From Cristatella mucedo (lineage: Eukaryota; Bryozoa; Phylactolaemata; Cristatellidae), in assembly GCA_009760855.2 (NCBI GenBank), contig WPIO01000025.1, positions 3,281,001-3,345,000 of the forward strand: a stretch of DNA of 64,000 nt, written 5' to 3'. This document shows positions 18,263 through 30,305 of this stretch, piece by piece. A program made the position numbers and the translations under genes. The notes under the pieces were generated by a model. That model searched no databases. It was not told the origin of the DNA and saw only the letters and a list, made by a program, of their open reading frames with translations. Position 1 is the stretch's first letter. The number at the start of each line of letters is the position of its first letter.

Positions 18263-21200
18263 AATTCTATACACCAATTTATTTGAGCGCTGAATTTAGC
18301 CTCGTGGGGGCTAATAAGGTGCCATTACACCGCAAGGCTCAGATGAGGGTAAAGTAAAACTTCACACGCAATATGCGAATAAAACCCACGATTGCCCACC
18401 GTGAGTGGGAATCAACCTCGGAGACGGAATCCCCGCCAGAGTTACATGGCAATATTTTTCTCTCGAGGTGCTACCGCCGCCCAGCAAAGCCACTTAAGCT
18501 ACCTATCCTTCACGACCGAGCGAAGCAGCGTTCGTTTGCGTCAGCGTTCGCTCGCGCTCGGCAAAGTGAATGCTGAAGGCCACAAATATTTGCTTCTCGC
18601 TGTAAGGCCACAAAAAAGTTGAACGAAAATTCTATTGGGTTTACAATATTCTCATTGTAGTTCTTTGTGTTTTCGCTAGTTTTTTGTTACCATGTACGTG
18701 CTTTGCAGTTACGTTTTAGCGAAAGCGGTGTTCACATTCCTGGAATGTTTAATTCTTCTTTCCAATGATCCTTTTACATATGTTCAGCCTATCCGACCTC
18801 AGCCCACTACTGAAGCAATACTGAATGGTCTGCAGCGCATTGTTCTCTACAGAAGAAGCTCTGCTCCTTACAGCTACGCTCAGCCGCTTGGGCTGAGTCA
18901 CGTCTTGTCACTCACTATACGCGCACCTGAGGCCCTCCGTCCTGCGCTGCCCAAGGCTCGACGATGCGTTGAGCGACCTGGCCCCTGTGCATGCTGGCTA
19001 GAGCCCACTTCGTTGGGCGGCCCACAGCCGTTTGCGCTGCGAGGTCGTCGGCCTGTGTCCTCGGAGGAGACTGTCGCGTGCATGCGCCGTATACACGACG
19101 GACGGAGCCGCCGCCGCCGTGTGCGGGCAAGAAAATTAAGTCCATTGAACCCCGCATTTCGCAAGTCCAGAGGGAAGTCCTACTAGCACGCACGGCGGGA
19201 TATGCGATGTGGGAAAAGTCATAACGGCGATAAAAGTGCGTCAACGCTATACAGCACCGCTCCACTCGCTGTCAGAAGCTACGCTGTGGCGTCACGTACG
19301 CGTCGAAACCAAATACTTTCCTTGTGACCTCAGGTCATGAATACTGACAGTCGTGGTGGCCGAATCACTGCCAGCTTTCAGACCGGGATGAAAAATAACA
19401 GACGGTGGCCAAACACCCAGACGGTGTTGAAGTGAAGATGCCTAAGTTTAAGAGCAGTTAACCTCTTCTCCTGTAGGAGTCGCGTGCCAGTCGTCGCTTC
19501 GTGCCCACCGGCTGGCCTCCTTTCGCCCACATCGTGCTTGGAAATTCGATCGCGTAGGCGTGAAGTGCAGCAACATCTGGCTGCAAATGGCAGCGTTAGC
19601 ACGTTGGGCGCGGCACCGGCCTCCTGGCAGGGCTGCTAGCTGCAAGCGCGCAACGGGTAAGACAGGTAAGACAGGTGGCGTGCTAGCCCTTCAGAAGCAC
19701 CGACGGCAGGCCGGTGGCGGCGGTCAGCCGTCGTTGGCCATTTTAAGAGGCAGCAAGCCGCATGCCTGCTTGGCTCCGGGAGCCGCGGGCGCTTAACGCG
19801 GTAGGCCGCGGGTAACTCGGCCTCTCAGCCGCGCCGTTTGCTGCTTAGCTAGAAGCTCTGCGCGGAGCTCTGAGCCCTGAGCAAATCCGCGTTGCCTGTA
19901 GTAGGAAGTATTGAAAGGCTGAAGGCCGGAGGACTGAAGAGCCCGCTGGCATCGCGGGCCGGTCGAGCGCGCAGACCGCGGGTCTTTTCAGCAGGTGCCA
20001 GCAGGTGCCCCGCCGGATTCGGAATGCTGGGGGTGGGCTATGTCCGGTTGGCAGACCGCAGACGAAGATGAAAGAAGTTAAAAAAAGATGAGAGACGACG
20101 TCCTGATGAATTGTGGGGTGCCTGCTGTCAGTAGGTTAGGCTACCTGCTGTACTGGGGACTCAAGCTTGCGTAAGCATGGGTTTGAGCCTCAGATATAGA
20201 GTAGTTTTAGACGATTCGTGGCCTTTGGGACTAATGTAATGCATCCGTTTATTTTTCATCTGCGGCTCCACAAAGGAGGGACTCGGCCAGCGCGGCCAGG
20301 CAGCCGCCGGAACCAGCGGTAGGCCACCTGTGGGCCTGCGCTCCAGCCCAGACCTCACATTTCTGAGGAGTGGCAGCCCGTTCGAGCTCCTCCCCCCAAC
20401 ATGCTTTCCTGCGCTGGCGACCGGCCTCGACCCTTCTCAGCTCGATCCTTTCTTCCCGGCCGCTCGGGCTCGGGCGGATGCTCCTCTGCCGGGCACTTGG
20501 CTGCTGGGCTGGGCCCAGCCTCTCCATCGATTAAGCGCCTCGCTCGCCTGAGTCGGATCCCTGGGGATCCCCTTCGTCAGTCATACACGGTGACGAGAGA
20601 TAGCCTCATTTGTCGGCGAACGTATTGATGAGCATCGAGTCAGCAGCGTGCCATTCAATCCGCTCGGGTTTTACATGACGTGTGACAGTCGCGGCGAATT
20701 GTGACTCTCAAATCCGGACAGACGGAACATAAGTCAATCTGGCGGAACGTTGCGTTCTATCAATGATTGTTGCTGTCGAATTGAATAAGATTTTAACTGC
20801 TCCAGTCTGCAGAACGTTTGCATGTTATTGATGTGGTCGTATTGAATACGACTAGTAGCAGCGCCGATACTATGTTCGGAGCAGAGTTAAGTTACAGGCG
20901 TTTCTATCTTATCATCGATAAGTAAAAGTGGTTCACTGAGAGCAATGCTGAGATAACTTTAAAGCAGGTGCTTCAGTGTGCGACAGTAGGAGTGAACCTA
21001 TTACAGGGAATCTCGAAGATGTCATTGCTGATAAGGTGACTCCTATTTCACCGGTGCAGGCATGTACGTGAAACCGGAAAAAAATAAGTACAGCTTGCAA
21101 CGCCTGGGGTCGCGGTTTCTCGTGTGAGCACGGCTCATGTAATGAGCGTGCTTGTCCGGTGCATAATCCTCGTCAGGCGATGGAAGTTCGGATCAAGGAG

Positions 21201-22415
21201 CGAACCGTTCTTCATCTGCCGCGGCTCCTTATTCGCGTTGTGTGGACCTTGGTTCCCGCGTGCTTCGAAACTACTCTTCTGCCAATTGCCGATATGACGG
21301 ATGGACCGCTGCGCTGACAAACAGTCAAACTGCTGCCATGGAAATCTGAAATCTTCCCCTACCTGGGGTGGCAGCCCTACACGGCGAGTTACCGATAGCA
21401 AGCCTATGCACGCTTCCTATGACTAGCCACGTTTCGGTAATGGGCAATGTGCATGGCTACGGGCGATATGCCGATGCTTTGGGATGGCGGAGAAAGCTAC
21501 TCGCTGTCTCGTACGTACTGTGTTTCGATAACTCACCTTCGTATTTTCACCGACTTGATGAAGCTCGTTCTGCTCACGATTGCGATATTTTCGTAGCCAT
21601 TTCTATGATTTGCCATTGATGTTTGAGCTCGGCGAATGCAATGTCTTTGAAATGACCTTTGCACCCATTCATGTCAGCCCTTCGGCAGCTAACGACCATA
21701 CTACGGTTGCTGAGGAGTGCTGTAAAAGTAGCAGGGTCAAAGGCTGCAACTTAAAGTTAAAGTCAACTTAAAGATTTGATTCGCACAAAAACTTAGTTTT
21801 CACTGCTCTTGGACTATCTGCCTGTGGGGTAAGTTCAGCTGAGAGATCTTCTGGATGCTTTCAATCAGACCCTGCAGACCGCGAAACTGAACTTAAGGCA
21901 GACATGACTTGATTGGCAAGACGACTCTAAAAGACAACGCGATAAGCCAAAATCGCTCAGGAAGTGCCGGCGACCTGAGCGTCAAAACGAAGTCCACGAC
22001 TCAGACGTGTTGAAGCCCAGCTCGATGCTGTGATGGTATATGATGGGCGAGGATGATGATGAGATGACAGCCAGAACGATTGATGGGTAGACGTCTGAGA
22101 AAGAACATTTGTAGAATGTGATGTAAGAGACTGACGAGGCTGCGAAGCCGAACGTAGACAGCTACCATTCGCTTTGCTCGACGTTTCTTTTATTAATCGA
22201 CCAAGGACAGCACTAGCTTAAGGAAGCTGCTGCAAAACCCCTGCAGCCACCGCCATTTGACCCTGGCTGCCACCACTAGAGGTTATTAGCGGCTCCTGTA
22301 CAATGATTATAATGACCTGCGTGTTTTGTAATCTTAGGCATCCACAACCTGTGAGCTACAATAATTTGAGAGTTGAATTAGTTTTGACCGGACCTCTGTC
22401 GAGAGTAGTTGCCAC
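18263..22415. other. No recognisable gene or known repeat
   Basis: About 4 kb with scattered GC-rich open frames (for example 18692-19186) that show no family motif. The base composition swings from GC-rich (18.9-20.6 kb) to AT-richer (20.6-22.4 kb). Confidence 0.35.
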
Positions 22416-22620
22416 GCCGACTCTTATGCAACCGGTCAGACTTGCGAGGGCAGCGATGTAATGTAATGTAATGTATCTCCGTTAGTAACACCACAAGCCA
22501 CAAAGACTTTGTGGGCGTTCGCAGGAGAGTCTTGTGTATCGTATTCACAGCCTGGGCGGCTTTCGGTACGCATTCAGTTCCATTCGGTATGCATTCGGTA
22601 GCCAGCAGTCTCACTACGTC
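22416..22620 (-). mobile_element. LINE-2 family 3' end
   Basis: The reversed tail is a pentamer run (TGTAATGTAATGTAATG) followed by a block with CCACAAAGACTTTGTGG-like sequence and GCATTCGGTAGCCAGCAG. The same order is seen at 42826 and 61990. Confidence 0.8.
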
Positions 22621-25287
22621 TCACTCGACAAAGAGAAAGCGGGGCGACTAATAGATTCAGGAGAGCAATCGGGGTAGCATGAGTAGCATGGGACTTGGTC
22701 GAAAGACTTGGTCAAAGCGGCTACGCGAGCTCGAAGGCGGCGTCCATGTCAAGCGTCCGCGATGCTCTGCAGTTCCCCAGACGCCGCTCCTTTGCATTGC
22801 CTTTGCATCTTCATCGACTAAGCCTCCACGCTGTCCCGGGGGGGGGCACTCTGACCGCCCGCTGGTGACGTCAAGCAGAGCACCAGTGCATAGCAACGGA
22901 AGCCACGGACGCCACAGCAGCTCACTCCCCGGGCTTGCGAGCGAGCTGCTTCAAGAGTTAAGCCCCTTGGGAGAGCAGAATGGCAGAAGGATGACAGCAG
23001 GATGGCAGAGCAGCTGAGCTCGCTCTCCCGCGGAGGCTGCCTCGGTGGCTCAGCGCGAGGGAAAAGTGTGCCTCCACTAATGCGTGTCGATCTGCGGCGA
23101 GCGCGCCAATTCGAAGAGCGCGGCGTCGCGAGTCATTAGTGTCGCTCGGGCAATCTGGGCCGCATTGAACCCGAGCCTGCAATCCCGATCCTGGCCTGGC
23201 TATGGCTCAAGCCACTCTCCCCGTCGCGTTTCCAGTATCCGGTAGTTAGATGGTCGCGGCTGCTGAAGAGCCGCTAATAGAAGGAGAGGAGAAATTCGAG
23301 CCGAATGTCTGTCGAAACTGTGGAAAAGCACGGAGGCCCAGCGTGAAACGCTCCGAGCGACGCAAGCCCGCTCACCGCCGCCGCCGCGCGCGAAAATCCT
23401 CGATGATTAGCTAGCGGGACGAGCACTCACCGCCAGCGCTCCGCCGCGTTGACGCGACGCTCGCCACGAAATGGCGCCGTCAGAGCTGCAGTGGGCGACC
23501 TGCAATCGCTGCGCCTCGTGCGCTCTCGAGCCTTCTTCTCAGAGCAGAGTGACTGAACCGCGTTCTCGTCGTCTTAATTTCTCTCGCCAAACCTTGCGAT
23601 CTAGCTCTGGCGACATTTTTTCTCAGGTGCACCCAGCCTTTTCCAAGCGGCGAACGCTTAGTCCGAAGCGAGCCCCTAGTTTTGGAGGATATCGTCACTA
23701 ATCGGCGTGTACACGCTTCCTTTTCAGCAGACGTGAAGTCCCTGGAAAGAGATTTGGGTCTCTTTGGACTCACTGAGGATTAAATGGGAATGTGGCATCC
23801 TCATGCTTGTCCGAACACTCGCATTATGGTTTTCATTAGTCGTATGGCGGCGAGCTAAGTTGAGTGCAGGGCTTGCTGCGCCGACCGAAGGAGTGTAAGC
23901 TGTTCGTGGTGAGCGCAGGCTACACGCGACGCGCCCGCCGGCGCCGCACTGCGACGAAGTGCACGTTATATCGCCCTGTTACTCTGCTATCACAATGGCA
24001 GCGAGAGACGCGCGTGTGGGCGACCGGGTCGCTGACGCATATCCGCCTACTTTTCTTTTAATACGCAGTTTCATGCAGTTGACACGCGAAAAAAAGCACT
24101 ATGCCGAAAGAACTGTTTGCCCAATGAGTCGCCGTTCTTAGTTTCCGAACTCGGTATCGCTAAAAGCGGCGGAAGCGCTTAGAAGCGGCTTCCGAATAGC
24201 GGTCTGCGAGCTCGCAGTAGTGAACTATTGGCAAGCTACACGAACCAGGTAATGACTTCCAGATATTATTTGCGGTTCCTGAATTACAATGATTTTGAAC
24301 CATTTATATCATAATCCACGGTTAGGCGGAATATTAGCTTAACTTCTACGACTGTCAGACAGTTGCGCCTTGGGCTTTGAAGTGACTTGTACGCTATGGC
24401 TGGTGGACACATGTAGCCCCCCCCCCCCGCGCACCCTCTGCTGCTGCTATCGAATAGACTGCTCTACGCCCCGGGGATACAAGGACTTGTTATATCAAGG
24501 TAAGCGGCCGCTCTTTATTTCAGCCGCGCTTACCCACTTCCGACATGTCTGCGTGCGCCAGGGCTGCGCCTACGAAGCCCGTAAGTCTTAGGCTTCGCGG
24601 CGCCTGCTTCAACGCCATTGGTCTCAAGTCGGCAAGCGGACGAGCGCCGCTACGAGCGCCGTTACGTGTCTTCGTGGACTAAGGACTCTGTGCAGAAGCC
24701 GCTGCAGAGCTTTTGCGACTGCATTCTAGAAACAACACCGGCCGCATTCAAATTATCCTACTCCACATTTAGACGAAGCTGTCCCGGCATGCCGACCCGC
24801 CGGGCGCCGCTTGCTCCTTCCTACCGAGTCCTAGTCCTAGTCATTCAAACGCAGTATCCGAGACAGTCGGCGGCGGCGGAAGAGTCCTGCGCACGTATGC
24901 GAGTGCCACGTCTACGCTCATGCGCTCGCATGCACCTCGAGCAGGAACCCACAAACCGTCTCTTTCGGCAGAGTGTTGGGCAGTAAAACTGACCAAAAAG
25001 GCAGTAGCGATGACGAAAACCTCGCAGGCATGTCAACGAACGGGAATCTGGCACACCCCAGATGCTGACTCTCAATGCAGCAAATAATGCAGAAGTGCTT
25101 CCGGAAGTGCCGCAGCGGCGCGGAACGATCGCATCCCTAACGTCACTAAGCTTAAATTTAAATTCTTAGGGTCAGGAGCGCAGTGTATCGACTCCGGAAC
25201 GCGAGTTCTTCCCGTAAACACAGCGAATGCAGCGGTTGCTATTTCTTGCAGATGCGTTGAGGACACTAATGGATTTGGTGTTTACTC
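22621..25287. other. No recognisable gene or known repeat
   Basis: GC-rich sequence with short unsupported frames. A poly-C run lies at about 24417-24428 and a poly-G run at about 22840. Confidence 0.35.
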
Positions 25288-25440
25288 AACTCAACAGCCT
25301 CATTTATATAGCGCAAAAGAACCTTAGCGGTTATCACTCTCGCTTGCAAAGCGCAGCAATGCGATGACTGCCTGCTGCAGGACTCGAACCCTCAACCTGT
25401 GTCGTGAAGAGCGAGCACCTAAACCTGGGTATATGACGCA
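25288..25440 (-). mobile_element. SINE-B copy
   Basis: Reverse orientation: AACAGCCTCATTTATATAGC (tail), GGTTATCACTCTCGCTTGC, GCCTGCTGCAGGACTCGAAC (reverse B box), GTCGTGAAGAGCGAGCACC, CCTGGG. Its tail gives the best view of the family's GCGCTATATAAATGAGGC end. Confidence 0.8.
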
Positions 25441-25474
25441 GGCTGCCTTCGTTTAAAATTCTGCACTAGAAATA

Positions 25475-25482
25475 TGTGTGTG

Positions 25483-25560
<78 letters not shown>
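25475..25560. repeat. (TG)n microsatellite
   Basis: Pure TG except for one TGCG near 25488. It abuts the tail of the SINE-A copy that starts at 25562. Confidence 0.97.
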
Positions 25561-25561
<1 letters not shown>

Positions 25562-25680
25562 AGGTAATTCATTTTATAGCCAACAAGAACTTTACCTCTA
25601 TCCACCTACGGCGCAGGGCTCGACCCCACGATCTTGGTTGTCAAAGGCGAATATCTGACCCCTGGACCAAACTAATTATC
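25562..25680 (-). mobile_element. SINE-A copy (worn)
   Basis: Reverse orientation: AATTCATTTTATAGCC (tail), GCGCAGGGCTCGACCCCACG (reverse B box), then TTGTCAAAGGCGAATA and CCTGGACCAAAC (reverse head). Confidence 0.7.
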
Positions 25681-26146
25681 TTCCGATGTGTCGCTAGGAG
25701 TCTCAGTTCCTGTCCTTGTCACCGAGCGTCGTACGATGGCGAGCCGATTGAGGCGATCCTCGGCCCATGCGGTCACGCTGTCTGCTTCGACGGAGTGACT
25801 ACGGACACGCGTTTCACTAAACACTAAAACGCATCTCACCCATGATTTGGCTTGGGTTATAACCGGTGGCGGAGCCCGAAGGCAGAAGGCCTGTCCACTC
25901 CCCTCCCCCACTATAGCGAGACAGTGACCTGGTTCGCCCCTTATTTCTACGTTCTCCCCCTCCTGATCTTCAATGATGACGACATTATGTCTTAATTCCA
26001 CTCAATGGGCAACCACCGAGTTCATTCCGAATAAAGGCAGTGCTTTTGCGTTACAATATTTCATTAATTTCGGGTCGTTAGCCTCACCTGCATGATACTG
26101 TGGAGGGTCTTGCCCTCAAATACTGTGCAGGTCTTGACTCCTAGAC

Positions 26147-26334
26147 CAGCGGTTCTCAACCTATGGGTCGCGACCCTTTTGGGGGACGAACGACCCTTTC
26201 ACAGAGATTGCATAAGACCGTCGGAAAACTCGCACTTCAGCATTTTGCATATACAATAATTTTTTGTTGGGGGTCGCCGTAACATGAGGAACTGTATTAA
26301 AGGGTCACGGCATTAGAAAGGTTGAGAACCACTG
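26147..26334. mobile_element. SPIN-like hAT miniature transposon (188 bp)
   Basis: The terminal inverted repeats are CAGCGGTTCTCAACC and, at the other end, GGTTGAGAACCACTG (14 of 15 positions pair). The flanks are TCCTAGAC and CCCTAGAC, an 8-bp target duplication with one mismatch, as hAT transposases make. Just inside are GGGTCGCGACCC and ACGACCCTTTCACAGAG, and near the right end GGGGGTCGCCGTAACATGAG and GAACTGTATTAAAGGGTC. This layout matches the SPIN family of horizontally transferred hAT elements as I remember it. It has no transposase, so it is non-autonomous. Orientation is arbitrary. Confidence 0.88.
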
Positions 26335-26960
26335 CCCTAGACGAACAGTTTGGCTGAGCCACTGGTTCTGATGAATTAAATTATTCCATCTTGACTACTT
26401 TTTGCTAAAGAGACAACGCTCCAGAGCATGATAAAATGGACGAAACTTTCGTTTCCGGCTAGCGTCAAGTATTTTTAAACTTCCTCGGCCAAGCGTGAAG
26501 CGCCAAGCAATGGTTTGCATGGTCCGAATGCCGACGTCGCTCGAACGCTCGTCGAAGATCGAGCCTCGAGCGACGTCGCGCACTAGCCGTTGCCCGATAG
26601 AGCGCGGGGGAAGGGGCTCTGAAAATTAAAGCGCTCGCCTGATATCTCCTGCCGCAGCATCGATTAGACGCGAACGCACCAGGACCCGCGAGACGTCTCG
26701 CTGCTCTGGTCAGCCGGTGGACCCATCCGCGGCTGTCTTGGCGTCATCATGCCAGCTGCTGAGTAGGCAGCTAAACCGTCTGGTGCAGAAATTTCTGCGG
26801 ACGGGCGAGTCGCCGCGCAATTATCTAACTACTTCCACCTCGAGGGAGCTCCGCACGGCAGCGGCGGCAGCTCAATCACTGAGCTTACGAGATTATGCAT
26901 GGCCGTGCGGCTCTAGTAAGACGAATGACGGCTGGCTGAATAATGTGGATTGATCGCTGG

Positions 26961-26961
<1 letters not shown>

Positions 26962-27041
<80 letters not shown>

Positions 27042-27111
27042 CGAACGCACGCACGCATGCACGCACGCACACGCGCACGCACGCACACGCGCACGCACAC
27101 GCGCACACACA
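26962..27111. repeat. (CA)n then (CACG)n microsatellite
   Basis: Pure CA for about 36 bp, then ACGC tetramers with a few variants (GAAC, GCAT). It is alternating purine-pyrimidine throughout. Confidence 0.96.
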
Positions 27112-27225
27112 GTCCCTCTGTCTCCTACACTCTTCCTTCCGCTCGCTCGCATGCTCGCTCTTTAATTTTTTTTCCCGACTATTTGTCAATCTATTTATCT
27201 ATCTCTTCATCCGAGTCTCTCGAGA

Positions 27226-27228
<3 letters not shown>

Positions 27229-27298
<70 letters not shown>
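27229..27298. repeat. (CT)n microsatellite
   Basis: Pure CT about 120 bp after the CA/CACG tract. Confidence 0.97.
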
Positions 27299-27301
<3 letters not shown>

Positions 27302-29073
27302 TTCGAGTCTACGTGTCTTCGCACGCTCAATTGTCTCTCTAATCGCGCCATTTCTCTCACTCTTTACTCACTCTCCGTCGTCGCTCTCGAGGAGGGAAAG
27401 CAACCGGAAATCCGGAAATCAACCCCAAGCAGTCTTCCTGACGTCCCACCGTTACCTTGCCTTGCCTCCCGAAAGCGAATTGTGAAAGAAAGAGTTTAGC
27501 TTCGCTGTTCGAGTGGGCACCCGGACAGCAGCCAGCTTTAGCAACAGCCAGCAGGCAGCAGCAGCAGCTTCTCAACGCAAAGGCTCACCGACTTTTTCGA
27601 GCAGCCAACGCTTAGATGCATTTCCAGGGCTGCCGGCTCGAGGATCAGCGCCGCTCGGTCGTCCACTGTTGGCAGCAGCGCCTCGCAGTGCGGCAAGCCC
27701 CCTACGGCAGCGCCTCGAGCGGCAAGCCCTCTACGGCAGTGCTTCGGGCGCTTCCCGTGGCAATGGACGCAAGAATAATGGAGTGCCCCTGGCACGATCC
27801 CCCGTCTTTGCTAGCATAGGTGAGCTAATGCTGTGGCCTCGGGCTAGCAACTTCGATCAAATCCACACGACGCCACACCCGTCGAGAGCCAAGTCGCTGC
27901 AGTGTGGCCAGCCGAAGCAATGGCACCGTCCTGCAACGCTGCAGTGGCGTTTAGGAAATTCCAGTTAGCATTTCAATAGTTAATCAAGCGCTCGCTCTCC
28001 TAACTGCCGGCAAAAATAAAGGCTTTCGCGAAGCCGCTGGCAGCAGCAGAATGCCTTTCCGACACAGCAAGCGGATCGCTCGCCTTGCGCATGCTTGAAG
28101 CCCTGCCACCCACCGCGAAAAATCTACTCGCCAAATGTGCTACTAAATATATTACTCGGAAAGGCCACTTTAAATGGTCCGACGTTGCCGAAGACGGCTG
28201 GCCTTCTGCCTCGACTTTCGGCGCCGGACGAGACCCCGCGCGGCGTCGCAGGCAGTCGGGGCAATCGGTGCACTGCCCGCACAATGGCAATGCATCATCG
28301 CAAGGCGCTGCTCACTTGCTGGAGCGGCGCCCAGCACGCACGTGGGTCAGGGTTCGATCGCGGACGAGCCTGGGCAAGGGAAATAGCCGTCTCGGCGGGT
28401 GGCGCTCGCGTATCCCCCTCTCGAGATCTCGAGCCGCTGACGCGTCTAGCCGGCTGCTGCTGCTGCTGCTTCAGAGATGTCCCTCCGAGCGTACGACTGC
28501 GTCCGGCGGGGCTCGCTCCTTGGCTTCTCGCGGGATCTCGCCACTCGTACGAGCTCGTGCAATGTCGATCGATTTGGCGAAGGCAAACCGTATCGCAACC
28601 GCTTGCTGTGACTAATACTTCAGCCTCGGCTTCTGGCGCTTCCTGTGAGCCGAGCCGACCTCTGAAACTCGACGCACGCACGCGCTTCTCTCTGACCAGA
28701 GCGTGAGCGCCGTGAATTTCGGAACGTGAATTTCCGTGGCTTCGAACCGCTCTGGACGCGTCGCCAAGCGCCATGCACTTGCTAGAGGTCCTCGCACTTG
28801 CTGGAGGTGATGCCGACCGCGAAAGCGGTCGACAGCACCTCCGCGGCTGGCGGAGGCAGAATCGTCTGGTCTGTGACGACGATGTCACAGAACCATCGAA
28901 AACTTTTCACCGAATTCAAGTTGCCAAAAGCGAGCAGCCGTTCGAAGACATCAAAAATTGAAATTCGTGTGAGGGCAGAAGGAAGCGCGTGCCGAGGCGA
29001 GCGTCAAACCCCGCCGTCTGCGTCTGCTGGCTACTGTGCGGCCGCCTCTTACGCGAAGTAATTCGAGCACTCC

Positions 29074-29075
<2 letters not shown>
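27299..29075. other. No recognisable gene; long unsupported open frames
   Basis: Frames at 28095-28706 (plus) and 28295-28888 (minus) are long, but this is a GC-rich tract with few chance stops. They overlap on opposite strands, show no domain motif and have no matching splice partners. Near 27660-27740 two copies of a block with GGCAAGCCCTCTACGGCAG-like sequence form a short direct repeat. Confidence 0.4.
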
Positions 29076-29163
<88 letters not shown>

Positions 29164-29165
29164 GG

Positions 29166-29217
<52 letters not shown>

Positions 29218-29228
29218 CAGACAGACAG

Positions 29229-29264
<36 letters not shown>
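29076..29264. repeat. (GA)n microsatellite, compound
   Basis: GA tracts interrupted by GGGAGAG, GATAGTG and GACAGACAGACAG blocks. Confidence 0.97.
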
Positions 29265-29265
<1 letters not shown>

Positions 29266-30150
29266 CAACCAAGCAGCTATCGAATGCCACCACCGAACGG
29301 CAGCGATGTTTGCATTTCTCCGTTGCAGGTGCACCTTCTATAATTATAAGTGTGCGTGTAAAGTTGGCCAGATTATGACAGTACTTGAGAAGTAGCGGCT
29401 CATGAATCGCAGGCGTTAGGAACCAGACCTGTAGTGATCTGAGGTGTGAACCCTATGAAAAGCCACTGGAAGTCATAGCTAGTCACCTGTACTTGGTGCT
29501 CTGAGCGAGCGAGTTGTACGCTATGGCTGGTGCTGGGCACAGTTCGCACGAGTTTTTTGCTATGAAATATACATTTATACGTTAAGCTCGACACAGGTTC
29601 GCTAATAATGCATGGACATTCTCGGTTGCTATTTTGCTCCACTACAGTCGTTCGAACCCGTTGGAGGTGGTGGCGGCGGTGCGCCGTACTTCGAGACAAC
29701 TTCTGACACCGGCACCTACCGCCACGACCGCCCTTCCGCCCGTCGTGCGAAGTGCGAGCCGAAAGGGTTTCGACACTGTCTCATTAGACTGTACCGAGTT
29801 CGTCCGAAGGGCAGTGCCGAAAGTAATCCGAGCGGCCGCCTCAGCTTGCTCGCACTGTGTCTCTTCCTAGTCGCGGTGTGGAGGATTCCCCCTCCCACGT
29901 CTCGCCGTTCTGTAAGCCCGAGCCTGAACCGCTCGCTGTCTCGCTCGGGCTCAGGCTCGGGCCGACCACCTGCCCGATGCCGCCCTTGTCCGATCGCTGT
30001 CCAGTCGATCGTGAGCGAGTCGAAAGTAATTAGGCTCCCGGCTGACTTAATTGTCGCACCAGTGCGGCCCTTCGCTTCCCTAGGTAATTAATGAGAGCCG
30101 GAGCACTCCGGCTGCGGGTGCCGACGTTGAACCCGCACGGTCGCCAGCTG
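29265..30150. other. Upstream flank of the secreted-peptide gene
   Basis: No other gene was recognised. The last few hundred bases are GC-rich and lead into the TATA box at 30151. No specific transcription-factor site is claimed. Confidence 0.4.
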
Positions 30151-30158
30151 TATATAAA
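30151..30158 (+). promoter_or_regulatory. TATA box of the secreted-peptide gene
   Basis: TATATAAA lies 94 bp before the ATG at 30245. A start about 25-30 bp downstream would fall near 30180 and give a leader of roughly 60 nt that contains a CT run. It is the only TATA box in the window placed correctly before a supported gene. Confidence 0.65.
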
Positions 30159-30244
30159 GCTCCGGCGCGCCGTGACAGCACATCGAGCGCTCTCTCTCTC
30201 TCTTCCCTTCTACAGAGTCGTCTTCGTCGGAAAGAAAGAGAAAA

Positions 30245-30305
30245 ATGATCGGCGCCCTGTTTCTCGTCGCCGCCGTCGCCAGCACGGCAGTGCTGCAAGT
30301 GCAAG
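30245..30305 (+). CDS. Secreted peptide exon 1 (signal peptide)
   Basis: The ATG at 30245 follows an A-rich leader. Twenty codons plus one base encode the hydrophobic signal. The donor is AAG|GTAACC. Confidence 0.7.

Noticed and set aside
26943-27485. Open frame of Thr-His and Ser-Leu repeats
   Set aside because: Artefact of the CA/CACG and CT microsatellites.
28095-28888. Long overlapping frames on both strands
   Set aside because: GC-rich sequence with few chance stops, no domain motif, no conserved splice structure.
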